Shown in pieces: positions 1-6,837 of a DNA stretch of 12,261 nucleotides. The stretch spans positions 1 through 12,261 of the forward strand of contig JAIRJQ010000049.1 in NCBI GenBank assembly GCA_031260545.1, in the 5' to 3' direction. The notes beneath the pieces were generated by a model. It had not been told where the DNA came from and searched no databases. It worked only from the letters and a program-made list of their open reading frames with translations. The stretch is from Methanomassiliicoccaceae archaeon (lineage in GTDB: Archaea; Thermoplasmatota; Thermoplasmata; Methanomassiliicoccales; Methanomethylophilaceae). The position numbers were made by a program, and so were the translations under genes. Positions within the stretch are counted from its first letter, which is position 1. Each line of letters starts with the position of its first letter.

Positions 1-60
1 TTATAAAAAAACATGTTTCGACTTCGAAACTAACTTTTCCGTCATTAAAATTACATATCA
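1..60. other. AT-rich upstream region with a small hairpin
   Basis: No gene is seen here. A perfect 6-bp inverted repeat, GTTTCG at 15-20 and CGAAAC at 25-30 with loop ACTT, is followed on the minus strand by seven T (A7 at 5-11) and on the plus strand by TAACTTTT. It could be the tail or terminator of a gene lying before the window. That is inference, because the upstream gene is not visible. Confidence 0.35.
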
Positions 61-70
61 AAATATATCT

Positions 71-148
71 GATATTAAATTAGTTATTTACTATTCAAAA
101 TATAGTATTATTTATATAGTAGATTACATTGTAAGACTTAACGGCGAT
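71..148 (+). promoter_or_regulatory. Promoter of the large surface protein gene (cassette copy 1)
   Basis: The TATA box is TTTATATA at 111-118, so transcription should start near 138-142 and leave an mRNA leader of about 77 nt before the ATG at 217. An inverted repeat, TACTAT-N7-ATAGTA (89-107), sits just upstream of the TATA box and is a candidate operator. The whole block aligns without gaps to 3692-3769, with 61 of 78 positions identical by eye. That makes it a duplicated promoter rather than random AT-rich DNA. Confidence 0.7.
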
Positions 149-185
149 GTGAACCACGGATAAAGGTCTACTCACACGCAGGCAT

Positions 186-215
186 ATGCGCCGGAAAAAG
201 AAATGGAGCATATAG
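186..215 (+). other. Possible leader-peptide ORF before the surface protein gene
   Basis: ATG CGC CGG AAA AAG opens a nine-codon frame (MRRKKKWSI) ending in TAG at 213-215, one base before the ATG of the main gene. The first 15 bases are identical to 3812-3826 in the second cassette, which opens an equally long frame ending on its own main start codon. The ribosome-binding sequence TGGAG (204-208) of the main gene lies inside this frame. A weak AGG (180-182) precedes it. Translation is unproven; the conserved purine-rich stretch could be kept only for ribosome binding. Confidence 0.35.
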
Positions 216-216
216 T

Positions 217-3200
217 ATGAGAGATAAAATCAAAGTATTATCCGCGGTAGCATTAGCAATGATCATCGCGGTATCTTTCGCATCGGTCCTATCGAACGAT
301 GCGTATGCGGAGCCCACGATCGGAGTGGAGCAGCCTCCCTTTAAGGATCCTGCTCTCTTCGAGGAAGGATATATCGGCATCTCGACAAGAGCTGAACTTG
401 AAAAGATAGGCATCGACAGCGATTACCCTATCGATGGAAAATATTATCTGAAAGATGACATAACGGATCTCAGCAATTTCGTCCCGATAGGTCCCTATAA
501 CAATCCGTTCATCGGGATCTTAGACGGTAACGGCTACAAGATCACGAACCTCAGCCCCAAACCGGTCACTACTAAGACCGGAGGTGAAACAGAGGCTGCC
601 GAAGGCCTTTTCGGGCATCTCGGTGATGGTGCAGAGATACACAATCTAGGCATCTCCGGATACATTTACAACAATTCAACACTTGCCGGCGACAAGTATT
701 TGGGCGGTCTCGTTGGATCTGTGATCGAGGGTGCGTCTGTAAAGATCATGAACTGTTATACTCAGGGCGTTTGGATCCTGGGATGGGGAGCTACACACAG
801 TTTGTATGCCGGCGGCATAGTGGCCATTAACTTCGGAACGGTGTACATGGCAGGCTGTTACAGCGGATTGAGCACCGGGAACGTCATAGAAGCGGCAGGG
901 AATGTAGTTGCAGGCGGTCTGATCGGTATGAACGTCGGTAACGCAGACATCTACGGATGCTGGAATCTGGCCAAAGTAAGGTCCGGATCAACAACGGGCG
1001 GACTCGTCGGCGAATCATCAGGAACTCTGACCATCGCGAACTCTTACAATAAGGGTTACATGGAAACCGTCAACGGATCGATCTATGCCACTGATATTGA
1101 AGAAGGAGACTTCATCGACGGGCATGAGAAGCCTGCAGCATCGATCGCCTATTCCGGAGGAATGGTGGCCCATGTATCCGGCGGAACAGTAACGATAAAA
1201 GAATGTTACAACAGCGGCAGACAGATCATAACCTCTGAAAAGAACATATATGTCGGCGGCCTCGTGGGGGCCGTAACGGGTGACGGCGTCTGCACTATAA
1301 CTGACGCTTACAACGTCGGCAACGCTACGTTGTACTCCGGATCTGATGCCTATGCCTCGGGCATAATTGGTTATTTAGAACAGGCGGTCACTGTGACGAA
1401 CTGTTACAACGCTGGTTACACAAAGGTCAAGATCGCGGGCGGTTCGACAGCAACGGTAGGCGAGATCATCGGCCATGCACCCGCTGCGACCATAACCAAC
1501 TGCTATTACCTCATCAATCAAATGACGGTGAATAAGGTCATAATGAACCAGATCGGCCCTGATGTGTCAAAACTTGACGGAACGAACACCAACGACCCCA
1601 GGCCCGGCATCCAGGGTTCGGGCGCAAAGAGCGCAGCTGAATTGGCATCGCCCCTGGATAAGGTCCGCAGCGGCGACTCCATCTATTTCATCGAAGCCAC
1701 CGGCAAAGTGAAAGGATGGAACTTCGAAAAGATATGGACGATCAATGTCGGAGAGAACAACGGATTCCCTGTCTTCAAACTGTCGCCGCCCCTGGAAGAT
1801 CTGGACAAGCCAGAAGAGAGCATCGAATATAATGTCACAGTGAACGGCGGAACAGCGGATGTTTACAACGGAGTTACGGGGGAAAAGGTCACTCTGGAAC
1901 CGGGAACACCCGCTCCGGGAAAGATATTCAAAGAGTGGTTCGTCAACTCCGGTGATGTGACGATATTGGAGAACATATTCTTCATCGGCACGTCCGATGT
2001 TGAGATAACTGCAATATGGGACGATGTCGTCTACACCGTGACAGTAACGGACGGTTCCGCATCCCCGATCGAGGGAAAGATGGGAACGACGGTAACGCTG
2101 ACCGCGGATGCGCCCCATGCGGGAATGAAGTTCAAGGAATGGAACGTCATCTCCGGCGGCGTCACGGTTGCAGTCGACAACACATTCGTCATCGGCACCG
2201 CGAACGTGGTGATCGAGGCGGTCTATGAGAATATCATCTACACCGTGACAGTAACGGGCGGTTCCGCATCGCCGGCATCCGGCATAATGGGGGCCGTTGT
2301 GAAGCTCACAGCAGACTCACCCGCTCCGGGAAAGATATTCAAGGAGTGGCTTGTGGTCTCAGGCGGCGTAAAGATAACGGATGATGAGTTCGTTATAGGC
2401 ACGTCCAACGTAGAGATAAGCGCAGTATGGGACGATGTCGTCTACACCGTGACAGTAACGGACGGTTCCGCATCCCCGATCGAGGGAAAGATGGGAACGA
2501 CGATAACGCTGACCGCGGATGCGCCCCAGGCGGGAATGAAGTTCAAGGAATGGAACGTCATCTCCGGCGGCGTCACGGTTGCAGTCGACAACACATTCGT
2601 CATCGGCACCGCGAACGTGGTGATCGAGGCGGCCTATGAGAATATCATCTACACCGTGACAGTGAACGGCGGATCCTCATCGCCGGTATCCGGCATAATG
2701 GGAACCGTTGTGAAGCTCACCGCGGACTCACCCGCTCCGGGAAAGATATTCAAGGAATGGCTTGTGGTCTCAGGCGGCGTAAAGATAACGGATGATGAAT
2801 TCGTCATCGGCACGTCCAATGTAGAGATAAGCGCAGTATGGGAAGACATCGTCTACACCGTGACAGTAACGGGCGGTTCCGCATCGCCGGCATCCGGCAT
2901 AATGGGAGCCGTTGTGAAGCTCACAGCAGACTCACCCGCTCCGGGAAAGATATTCAAGGAGTGGCTTGTGGTCTCAGGCGGCGTAAAGATAACGGATGAT
3001 GAATTCGTCATCGGCACGTCCAACGTAAAGATAAGCGCAGTATGGGAAGACATCGTCTACACCGTAAAAGTGAACGGCGGATCCTCATCGCCGGTATCCG
3101 GCATAATGGGGGCCGTTGTGAAGCTCACAGCAGACTCACCCGCTTCCGGAAAGATATTCAAAGAATGGCTTGTGGCCTCAGGCGGCGTAAAGATAACAGA

Positions 3201-3618
3201 TGATGAGTTCGTTATCGGCACGTCTGATGTTGAGATAACTGCAATATGGGAGGACATCGGAGAAATAGGGCCCAGGACCATAGAGCCTGCCATCAATGAT
3301 GACACACCGGGCAAGGACTCGTTCGGCTGGTTCATACCGGTAATGGCGTTGCTCCTTCTCTTCCTGTTCCTTCTCATCGGACGCAGCTTTGAGAAGATCG
3401 AGATCGGGCCTATCGACAATAAGGAATACACTGGATCGCAGATAAGACCGACACCATGGGTGAAGTATTACGGTAAGCTGATCGAGGCCGGCGAGGATTT
3501 CGTGTTCTCATACGGCGAGAATGAAGATGTCGGCTACGGAACTCTAACGGTAACATTGATCAACGGCTATGATGGAGAGGCCGCGGCCGCGTTCAGAATA
3601 GTTGACGAAAAGGTGTGA
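217..3618 (+). CDS. Secreted, membrane-anchored GLUG / InlB B-repeat surface protein
   Basis: Large adhesin-like protein of 1133 residues, expected outside the cell and anchored in the membrane. Residues 1-31 form a Sec-type signal peptide with an AYA cleavage site before E32. Residues about 129-435 hold roughly nine GLUG-type repeats (GGLVG...CYN), which usually form a beta-helix. Residues 537-1014 are seven tandem 68-69-residue Listeria/Bacteroides-type repeats (YTVTV...GKIFKEW...FVIGT...AVW). A hydrophobic segment spans about 1038-1056. It is followed by a 77-residue domain (YTG..I.P...V.Y.GK...AG.DF..SY..N..VG..T..V) resembling bacterial Ig-like/MBG domains. The ATG is preceded by TGGAG at 8 nt spacing. 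The gene is monocistronic, with its own promoter and T-rich 3' end. Ligand unknown; a role in host or cell adhesion is inferred from the repeat families only. Stop is TGA. Confidence 0.9.
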   Translation: MRDKIKVLSAVALAMIIAVSFASVLSNDAYAEPTIGVEQPPFKDPALFEEGYIGISTRAELEKIGIDSDYPIDGKYYLKDDITDLSNFVPIGPYNNPFIGILDGNGYKITNLSPKPVTTKTGGETEAAEGLFGHLGDGAEIHNLGISGYIYNNSTLAGDKYLGGLVGSVIEGASVKIMNCYTQGVWILGWGATHSLYAGGIVAINFGTVYMAGCYSGLSTGNVIEAAGNVVAGGLIGMNVGNADIYGCWNLAKVRSGSTTGGLVGESSGTLTIANSYNKGYMETVNGSIYATDIEEGDFIDGHEKPAASIAYSGGMVAHVSGGTVTIKECYNSGRQIITSEKNIYVGGLVGAVTGDGVCTITDAYNVGNATLYSGSDAYASGIIGYLEQAVTVTNCYNAGYTKVKIAGGSTATVGEIIGHAPAATITNCYYLINQMTVNKVIMNQIGPDVSKLDGTNTNDPRPGIQGSGAKSAAELASPLDKVRSGDSIYFIEATGKVKGWNFEKIWTINVGENNGFPVFKLSPPLEDLDKPEESIEYNVTVNGGTADVYNGVTGEKVTLEPGTPAPGKIFKEWFVNSGDVTILENIFFIGTSDVEITAIWDDVVYTVTVTDGSASPIEGKMGTTVTLTADAPHAGMKFKEWNVISGGVTVAVDNTFVIGTANVVIEAVYENIIYTVTVTGGSASPASGIMGAVVKLTADSPAPGKIFKEWLVVSGGVKITDDEFVIGTSNVEISAVWDDVVYTVTVTDGSASPIEGKMGTTITLTADAPQAGMKFKEWNVISGGVTVAVDNTFVIGTANVVIEAAYENIIYTVTVNGGSSSPVSGIMGTVVKLTADSPAPGKIFKEWLVVSGGVKITDDEFVIGTSNVEISAVWEDIVYTVTVTGGSASPASGIMGAVVKLTADSPAPGKIFKEWLVVSGGVKITDDEFVIGTSNVKISAVWEDIVYTVKVNGGSSSPVSGIMGAVVKLTADSPASGKIFKEWLVASGGVKITDDEFVIGTSDVEITAIWEDIGEIGPRTIEPAINDDTPGKDSFGWFIPVMALLLLFLFLLIGRSFEKIEIGPIDNKEYTGSQIRPTPWVKYYGKLIEAGEDFVFSYGENEDVGYGTLTVTLINGYDGEAAAAFRIVDEKV
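1825..3258 (+). repeat. Seven tandem InlB-type (Listeria-Bacteroides) repeats
   Basis: Coding repeats begin at 1825, 2029, 2236, 2440, 2647, 2851 and 3055. Units are 204 bp except those at 2029 and 2440, which are 207 bp. The unit pattern is A-B-C-B'-C'-C-C'. The two B units (2029-2235 and 2440-2646) differ at only three bases, so a 411-bp block was duplicated recently. Unit 3 (2236-2439) and unit 6 (2851-3054) are also nearly identical. Such repeats can change number by recombination and can be mis-assembled from short reads. Confidence 0.92.
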
Positions 3619-3640
3619 GTCGATAAAAAAGCTAAAAACT

Positions 3641-3678
3641 ATTTCCATCAAACCTTTTAAGTTTTCATATTTTTCTTT
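3641..3678 (+). terminator. T-rich 3' end of the surface protein gene
   Basis: Several T-runs (TTTT at 3655-3658 and 3662-3665, TTTTT around 3670-3674, TTT at 3676-3678) follow the stop codon without a strong hairpin, as is usual for archaeal termination. The preceding element ATTTCCATCAAACCTTTT (3641-3658) recurs with two changes at 4088-4105 after the second cassette. Confidence 0.45.
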
Positions 3679-3691
3679 AAAGAATATAGTA

Positions 3692-3769
3692 GATATTAAT
3701 TTAATTACTTACTATTGAAAGTATAGTAACTCTTATATAGCAGATGACATTACAAAAGTTATCGGCAAT
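3692..3769 (+). promoter_or_regulatory. Promoter of the 79-residue protein gene (cassette copy 2)
   Basis: The TATA box is CTTATATAG at 3732-3740, preceded by the inverted repeat TTACTAT-N7-ATAGTAA (3709-3729). The block is offset exactly 3621 bp from its homologue at 71-148. The two ATG codons (217 and 3838) have the same offset, so the predicted leader length of about 77 nt is conserved. A 6-bp hairpin, GATCCT/AGGATC (3791-3808), lies in the leader of this copy only. Confidence 0.65.
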
Positions 3770-3811
3770 TAGAACCTCACAGAGAGGTACGATCCTTTTC
3801 ACAGGATCATG

Positions 3812-3841
3812 ATGCGCCGGAAAAAGGAGTATGGAACATGA
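3812..3841 (+). other. Possible leader-peptide ORF overlapping the next start
   Basis: ATG CGC CGG AAA AAG opens a nine-codon frame (MRRKKEYGT), and its TGA stop (3839-3841) overlaps the ATG of the main gene at 3838 in an ATGA arrangement typical of translational coupling. A second in-frame ATG directly precedes it (3809-3811), and AGGA lies at 3803-3806. The frame carries the AAGGAG ribosome-binding site (3824-3829) of the main gene. It is paralogous to the frame at 186-215. Translation is unproven. Confidence 0.35.
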
Positions 3842-4077
3842 GACAAAGAACCAAGATTTTATATATAATAGCATTAACGCTGTTTGCCGCGGTTTCATTC
3901 GAATTACTTACTCAATACGATTTCGAGGAAGAAGAGGAGATGGACATTGTGCTCGGACTGACAGATAATGTCCATGAATGGGTCGATCACGACGGAAATA
4001 AATTGATATTTGCCGAAAGAGCACTTTCTGAGATCGGCGGTGAGCACGTATCTCTTTCCTCTAACGCATCTCTGTGA
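3838..4077 (+). CDS. Small secreted or membrane-anchored protein of unknown function
   Basis: 79 residues. The N-terminus (MRxxxKxL...AL...AVSF) matches about 10 of the first 21 residues of the large surface protein and forms a hydrophobic signal or anchor segment (about residues 7-26). No clear AxA cleavage site is visible. It is followed by an acidic run (five E at about 31-35) and a short polar tail. The start is supported by AAGGAG (3824-3829) at 8 nt spacing and by the conserved distance to the TATA box. It ends in tandem stops, TGA TAA. No known domain is recognised and there are no repeats. It could be a remnant of a surface protein gene whose middle was lost, or a genuine small exported protein under shared control. 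Its intact frame, promoter and terminator favour a functional gene. Confidence 0.6.
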   Translation: MRQRTKILYIIALTLFAAVSFELLTQYDFEEEEEMDIVLGLTDNVHEWVDHDGNKLIFAERALSEIGGEHVSLSSNASL

Positions 4078-4087
4078 TAATTAAATC

Positions 4088-4116
4088 ATTTCGATCAAAC
4101 ATTTTGATCTTCTTTT
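4088..4116 (+). terminator. Hairpin terminator after the 79-residue gene
   Basis: A perfect 7-bp stem, GATCAAA (4093-4099) with TTTGATC (4103-4109) and a 3-nt loop, is followed by TTCTTTT. It includes the 18-bp element shared with 3641-3658. Because the next gene converges from the other strand, it might act in both directions, though the T-run favours the plus strand. Confidence 0.55.
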
Positions 4117-4149
4117 CAATATTATGCTAATGGATGAGATCGTTCTGTA

Positions 4150-5004
4150 TCAGATATCCCCTTCCATCGTGAACTCCACATTCCTTTTCCTCAGTATGTC
4201 CACAATGGTCTTTGCATGCAATCCGACGCCCAGATTTATGAATTGATTCTCCACCACTTTTTTCCCGTCGACGCTTGCCTCGGGTTTGAAACCCAAAGGC
4301 ATATGGTTCGTTCTCAGCTGAATGCCGCATATGTTGCAGTCCTTATCGAATATGGGCCCTCCCGACTGTCCTTTTATGCCGGGGGACGATGTTTCCACAT
4401 ACAGGATATCAACAGAACCGTCCATGCTCTTTCCCTGCGCTATGTTCCTCGTGTGCATCCCTTCCAGCGGAAATAACGGTAACGGCAATGTTCCTTCGGC
4501 CAGTCTGAAATTTTTTGTCGTCTCGTCGAATGTCGCCGTAACGTTGATGAACGGGAATCCCAATTTGCATAAGCTTGTACCGGGTTTCATATTCTCCGGA
4601 TCCTTTATCACAGGATACTCCTGTATCGATCTGGGATCGAACGGTTCCAGCCTTCCTACCATGACATCCACCTTTCTGTCCACGAAAACATCATGCGCCC
4701 TCGCCGTGTCCAAGCCCCACCAGAATGAGTGATTGATTATCCATTTCGAGTCGGGTTTCACTCTCGGCCTGTTGCGGTCATAGACCTTCTGAGAATTCTG
4801 CTCTTCCATCTCTTTGATGCCTTTGCTCTGTTCCTGGAACGCCATGAACGAATCGAATATATGGCCGGCGCTGATGAACCATCCGTCCTCGTTCAGAATG
4901 ACGAACGCTCCGCATGAACATTTAACGCTTTTATCATAATGTCTCATGGATGTTATCACGGGTCTTGTGAAATGCATCGCTTTTTTACAGGCATCCCCGA
5001 ACAT
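4150..5004 (-). CDS. Trypsin-fold (S1-like) serine protease, apparently cytoplasmic
   Basis: 284 residues. A chymotrypsin-like catalytic triad can be read as H48 (GWFISAGHIF), D113 (KVDVMVG) and S214 (GIKGQSGGPIF, the GxSGGP motif), so an active peptidase is likely. Between His and Asp is an insert of about 60 residues that contains a charged, helix-like stretch (about 51-80). Two cysteines (C29, C31) lie just before the first beta strand. There is no signal peptide or membrane segment, and no PDZ domain as in HtrA/DegP proteases, so it probably acts inside the cell on an unknown substrate. The ATG at 5004 is supported by a TATA box (5026-5033) about 26 bp away, consistent with a leaderless transcript; Met20 is a less likely alternative. 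It is separated from the upstream gene by a terminator, so it is its own unit. Stop is TGA. Confidence 0.75.
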   Translation of the reverse strand: MFGDACKKAMHFTRPVITSMRHYDKSVKCSCGAFVILNEDGWFISAGHIFDSFMAFQEQSKGIKEMEEQNSQKVYDRNRPRVKPDSKWIINHSFWWGLDTARAHDVFVDRKVDVMVGRLEPFDPRSIQEYPVIKDPENMKPGTSLCKLGFPFINVTATFDETTKNFRLAEGTLPLPLFPLEGMHTRNIAQGKSMDGSVDILYVETSSPGIKGQSGGPIFDKDCNICGIQLRTNHMPLGFKPEASVDGKKVVENQFINLGVGLHAKTIVDILRKRNVEFTMEGDI

Positions 5005-5025
5005 ATCCTCATGAACGTTCAGCAG

Positions 5026-5033
5026 ATTATAAA
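5026..5033 (-). promoter_or_regulatory. TATA box of the serine protease gene
   Basis: It reads TTTATAAT on the minus strand, centred about 26 bp before the ATG at 5004. Archaeal transcription starts about 22-27 bp after the TATA centre, so the mRNA is probably leaderless. Confidence 0.55.
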
Positions 5034-5048
5034 TGCCTTCCGATATTT

Positions 5049-5090
5049 AAAAAAAACAAGCCCTCGGAAAGATCATTCCCGCTCTCCGAG
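5049..5090 (-). terminator. Terminator of the YgiQ-family gene
   Basis: On the minus strand, the stem CTCGGA/TCCGAG (plus-strand arms 5085-5090 and 5063-5068, 16-nt loop) is followed after a short spacer by eight T (A8 at 5049-5056). The 5' arm lies in the last codons of the gene and the stop codon falls in the loop. It separates this gene from the protease gene downstream. Confidence 0.65.
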
Positions 5091-6761
5091 CACAATATCC
5101 TTCTGCCTCTGTTTCATCTGCATTGACTTCTCAACCTTCAGGTCCTTCTCATTTTTGATATCTCTGCGGGTATGATACATCATCGTCGAATATGTGGACG
5201 GCGTGGGTGTGAAGATCTGCACCTGTTCCGGATTTGTCTTTAATTCTTTGGTTATGAAGTTCCGCAGCTCATCCATATGTTTCTCATAACAGCCCGGATG
5301 CGCCGCTATCAGATAGTATGTTAAAAATTGCTTCTTATCCTGTTCTTTATTGGATGCGTCGAACATCTTTTTGAATTCAAGTAATTCTCTCTTCCCGGGT
5401 TTTCCCATCAACTTTACGACATCATCGGAAATATGCTCGGGCGCTATTTTCAATTGACCTGATACATGATCTTTAACAATAATATCCAGATACTTTTTTC
5501 CGTTCATTTTGTCAGCAAGTATCATATCATATCTGATGCCTGAGGAAACGAACACTTTTTTCACGCCTTCGGTGTTCTTTATCCTTTCAAGCAGAGATAT
5601 CTGCCTTCTGTGATCAACGGACAATTTTTCACACATCTTCGGATATATGCATCTTCTGTCGGTACATGACCCTACCTGACATTTTTTGATGCATTCGATC
5701 GCATACATATTTGCGGTGGGCCCTCCGACATCATATACTATACCGTTGAACCCTTTTTTCTTTGTCATCTTTTCAATTTCGCGTATTATCGAATCCTCGC
5801 TTCTGCTTATTACCGTACGGCCTTGGTGAACCGCGATGGCACAAAAATTACACTCGCCGTAACATCCTCTGTGCGTCGTCACCGACTGCTTTACAGTTTC
5901 CATCGAACGGACAGGGCCGTCCTTAGAATGGGACGGATGAACTTTATTCTCATAATCGGACTCGTAAATGCGGTCCAGTACTTCAGACGAAATATTGCGG
6001 GAAGGAGGGTTCTGTATCAGATATCTGTCACCGTGTTTCTGCATGAGGCCTTTCGCGGTCATCGGATCGCAGTTGTTATAGAATATATTGAACGCGTCGA
6101 TGAATTCGTTCTTGTCATCCGCGCACCTTTCATAGGATGGCATTTCAACATATCCATTCATCCTTTCTCCGGAGATGTAAGATATTCCTCGGATGTCCTT
6201 CCAATCCTTTTCATTTTTTATCGAATGCGCAAGTTCAAGATTCGATGTCTCGGCCATTCCGTATGTTATCATGTCCGCTTTCGCATCAAACAGTATTGAC
6301 CGTCTTACAGAATCGGACCACATATCGTAATGTGCGATCCTTCGCAGACTTGCTTCGATCCCGCCCAATACTATCTTCGCGCCTTTGTGATATTTTCTTA
6401 TTAAGTTAGAATAAGCGATGCACGCCCTGTCCGGTCTTTTATTATTGATGCCTCCGGGAGTGAAATCGTCGTCCTTCCGTCTTTTTTTGGTCGCTGAATA
6501 ATTGGCGACCATCGAATCAACGCATCCTGCCGATACGCTCCAGAATAATGACGGTTCGCCCAACCTTGTTATGTCATCCGGCGATGAGACATCGGGCTGC
6601 GCTATTATGCCTGCTTTGAACCCATTGTCAATAAGCCAATGACCTATGACAGATGTTCCGTTATATGGTGTGTCAACGTAAGCATCACCCGATACAAGGA
6701 TCACATCTAAATGGTCCCATCCTCTTTTTTTCATCTCATTTTGAGTGGCGGGAATGAACAT
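5073..6761 (-). CDS. YgiQ-family radical SAM protein
   Basis: 562 residues, matching the YgiQ family along its length: an N-terminal part with SGDAYVDTP, AQPDVSS and GGIEASLRRIAHYDMWSD, then a radical SAM domain. The CX3CX2C motif that binds the 4Fe-4S cluster with S-adenosylmethionine is C300-YGE-C304-NF-C307. A second cysteine group, C361, C366, C371 and C377, is typical of the family and may hold another metal centre. The C-terminal part (KIAPEH, FTPTPSTYSTMMYHT) is also characteristic. The chemistry of this family is not established. It is somewhat shorter than E. coli YgiQ, mainly at the ends. The start at 6761 lies about 27 bp from CTTTAAAG (6785-6792), consistent with a very short leader. 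Stop is TGA. Confidence 0.92.
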   Translation of the reverse strand: MFIPATQNEMKKRGWDHLDVILVSGDAYVDTPYNGTSVIGHWLIDNGFKAGIIAQPDVSSPDDITRLGEPSLFWSVSAGCVDSMVANYSATKKRRKDDDFTPGGINNKRPDRACIAYSNLIRKYHKGAKIVLGGIEASLRRIAHYDMWSDSVRRSILFDAKADMITYGMAETSNLELAHSIKNEKDWKDIRGISYISGERMNGYVEMPSYERCADDKNEFIDAFNIFYNNCDPMTAKGLMQKHGDRYLIQNPPSRNISSEVLDRIYESDYENKVHPSHSKDGPVRSMETVKQSVTTHRGCYGECNFCAIAVHQGRTVISRSEDSIIREIEKMTKKKGFNGIVYDVGGPTANMYAIECIKKCQVGSCTDRRCIYPKMCEKLSVDHRRQISLLERIKNTEGVKKVFVSSGIRYDMILADKMNGKKYLDIIVKDHVSGQLKIAPEHISDDVVKLMGKPGKRELLEFKKMFDASNKEQDKKQFLTYYLIAAHPGCYEKHMDELRNFITKELKTNPEQVQIFTPTPSTYSTMMYHTRRDIKNEKDLKVEKSMQMKQRQKDIVLGERE

Positions 6762-6784
6762 CGTCCTTCATATTGCATTCATAA

Positions 6785-6792
6785 CTTTAAAG
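6785..6792 (-). promoter_or_regulatory. Probable TATA box of the YgiQ-family gene
   Basis: CTTTAAAG, within the 10-bp palindrome ACTTTAAAGT (6784-6793), is centred about 27 bp from the start at 6761. It faces the promoter of the divergent gene in a 99-bp shared intergenic region. The match to the archaeal consensus is modest. Confidence 0.4.
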
Positions 6793-6828
6793 TGTTTTTA
6801 TTACATTTTTATCAATTATCAGCGCAGA

Positions 6829-6837
6829 TTTTTTAAA
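6829..6837 (+). promoter_or_regulatory. TATA box of the cysteine-rich membrane protein gene
   Basis: TTTTTTAAA is centred about 28 bp before the ATG at 6861. There is no Shine-Dalgarno sequence before that ATG, so a leaderless transcript is likely. The core TTTAAAGT is shared with the opposing promoter at 6786-6793. Confidence 0.5.

Noticed and set aside
1..216. tRNA or other structured RNA gene in the intergenic regions
   Set aside because: Only short hairpins were found; no cloverleaf or conserved RNA core could be recognised in any intergenic region of the window.
2016..2639. Twin near-identical 70-residue arginine-rich frames at 2016-2228 and 2427-2639
   Set aside because: They are out-of-frame readings of the duplicated repeat unit; their similarity comes from the repeat in the real gene.
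1825..3258. Regularly spaced repeats as a CRISPR array
   Set aside because: Repeat units are 204-207 bp, in frame and protein-coding, with no short repeat-spacer alternation.
1567..3431. Several open frames on the minus strand under the surface protein gene
   Set aside because: They mirror the repeats of the plus-strand gene and have no promoter, ribosome-binding site or recognisable domain.
3701..3898. 65-residue minus-strand frame across the second cassette promoter
   Set aside because: It covers the conserved promoter and leader, and the opposite-strand signals explain the sequence conservation.
4322..4732. 136-residue plus-strand frame opposite the serine protease gene
   Set aside because: The minus strand encodes a protease with an intact triad; the plus frame shows only the low-complexity pattern of an antisense reading.
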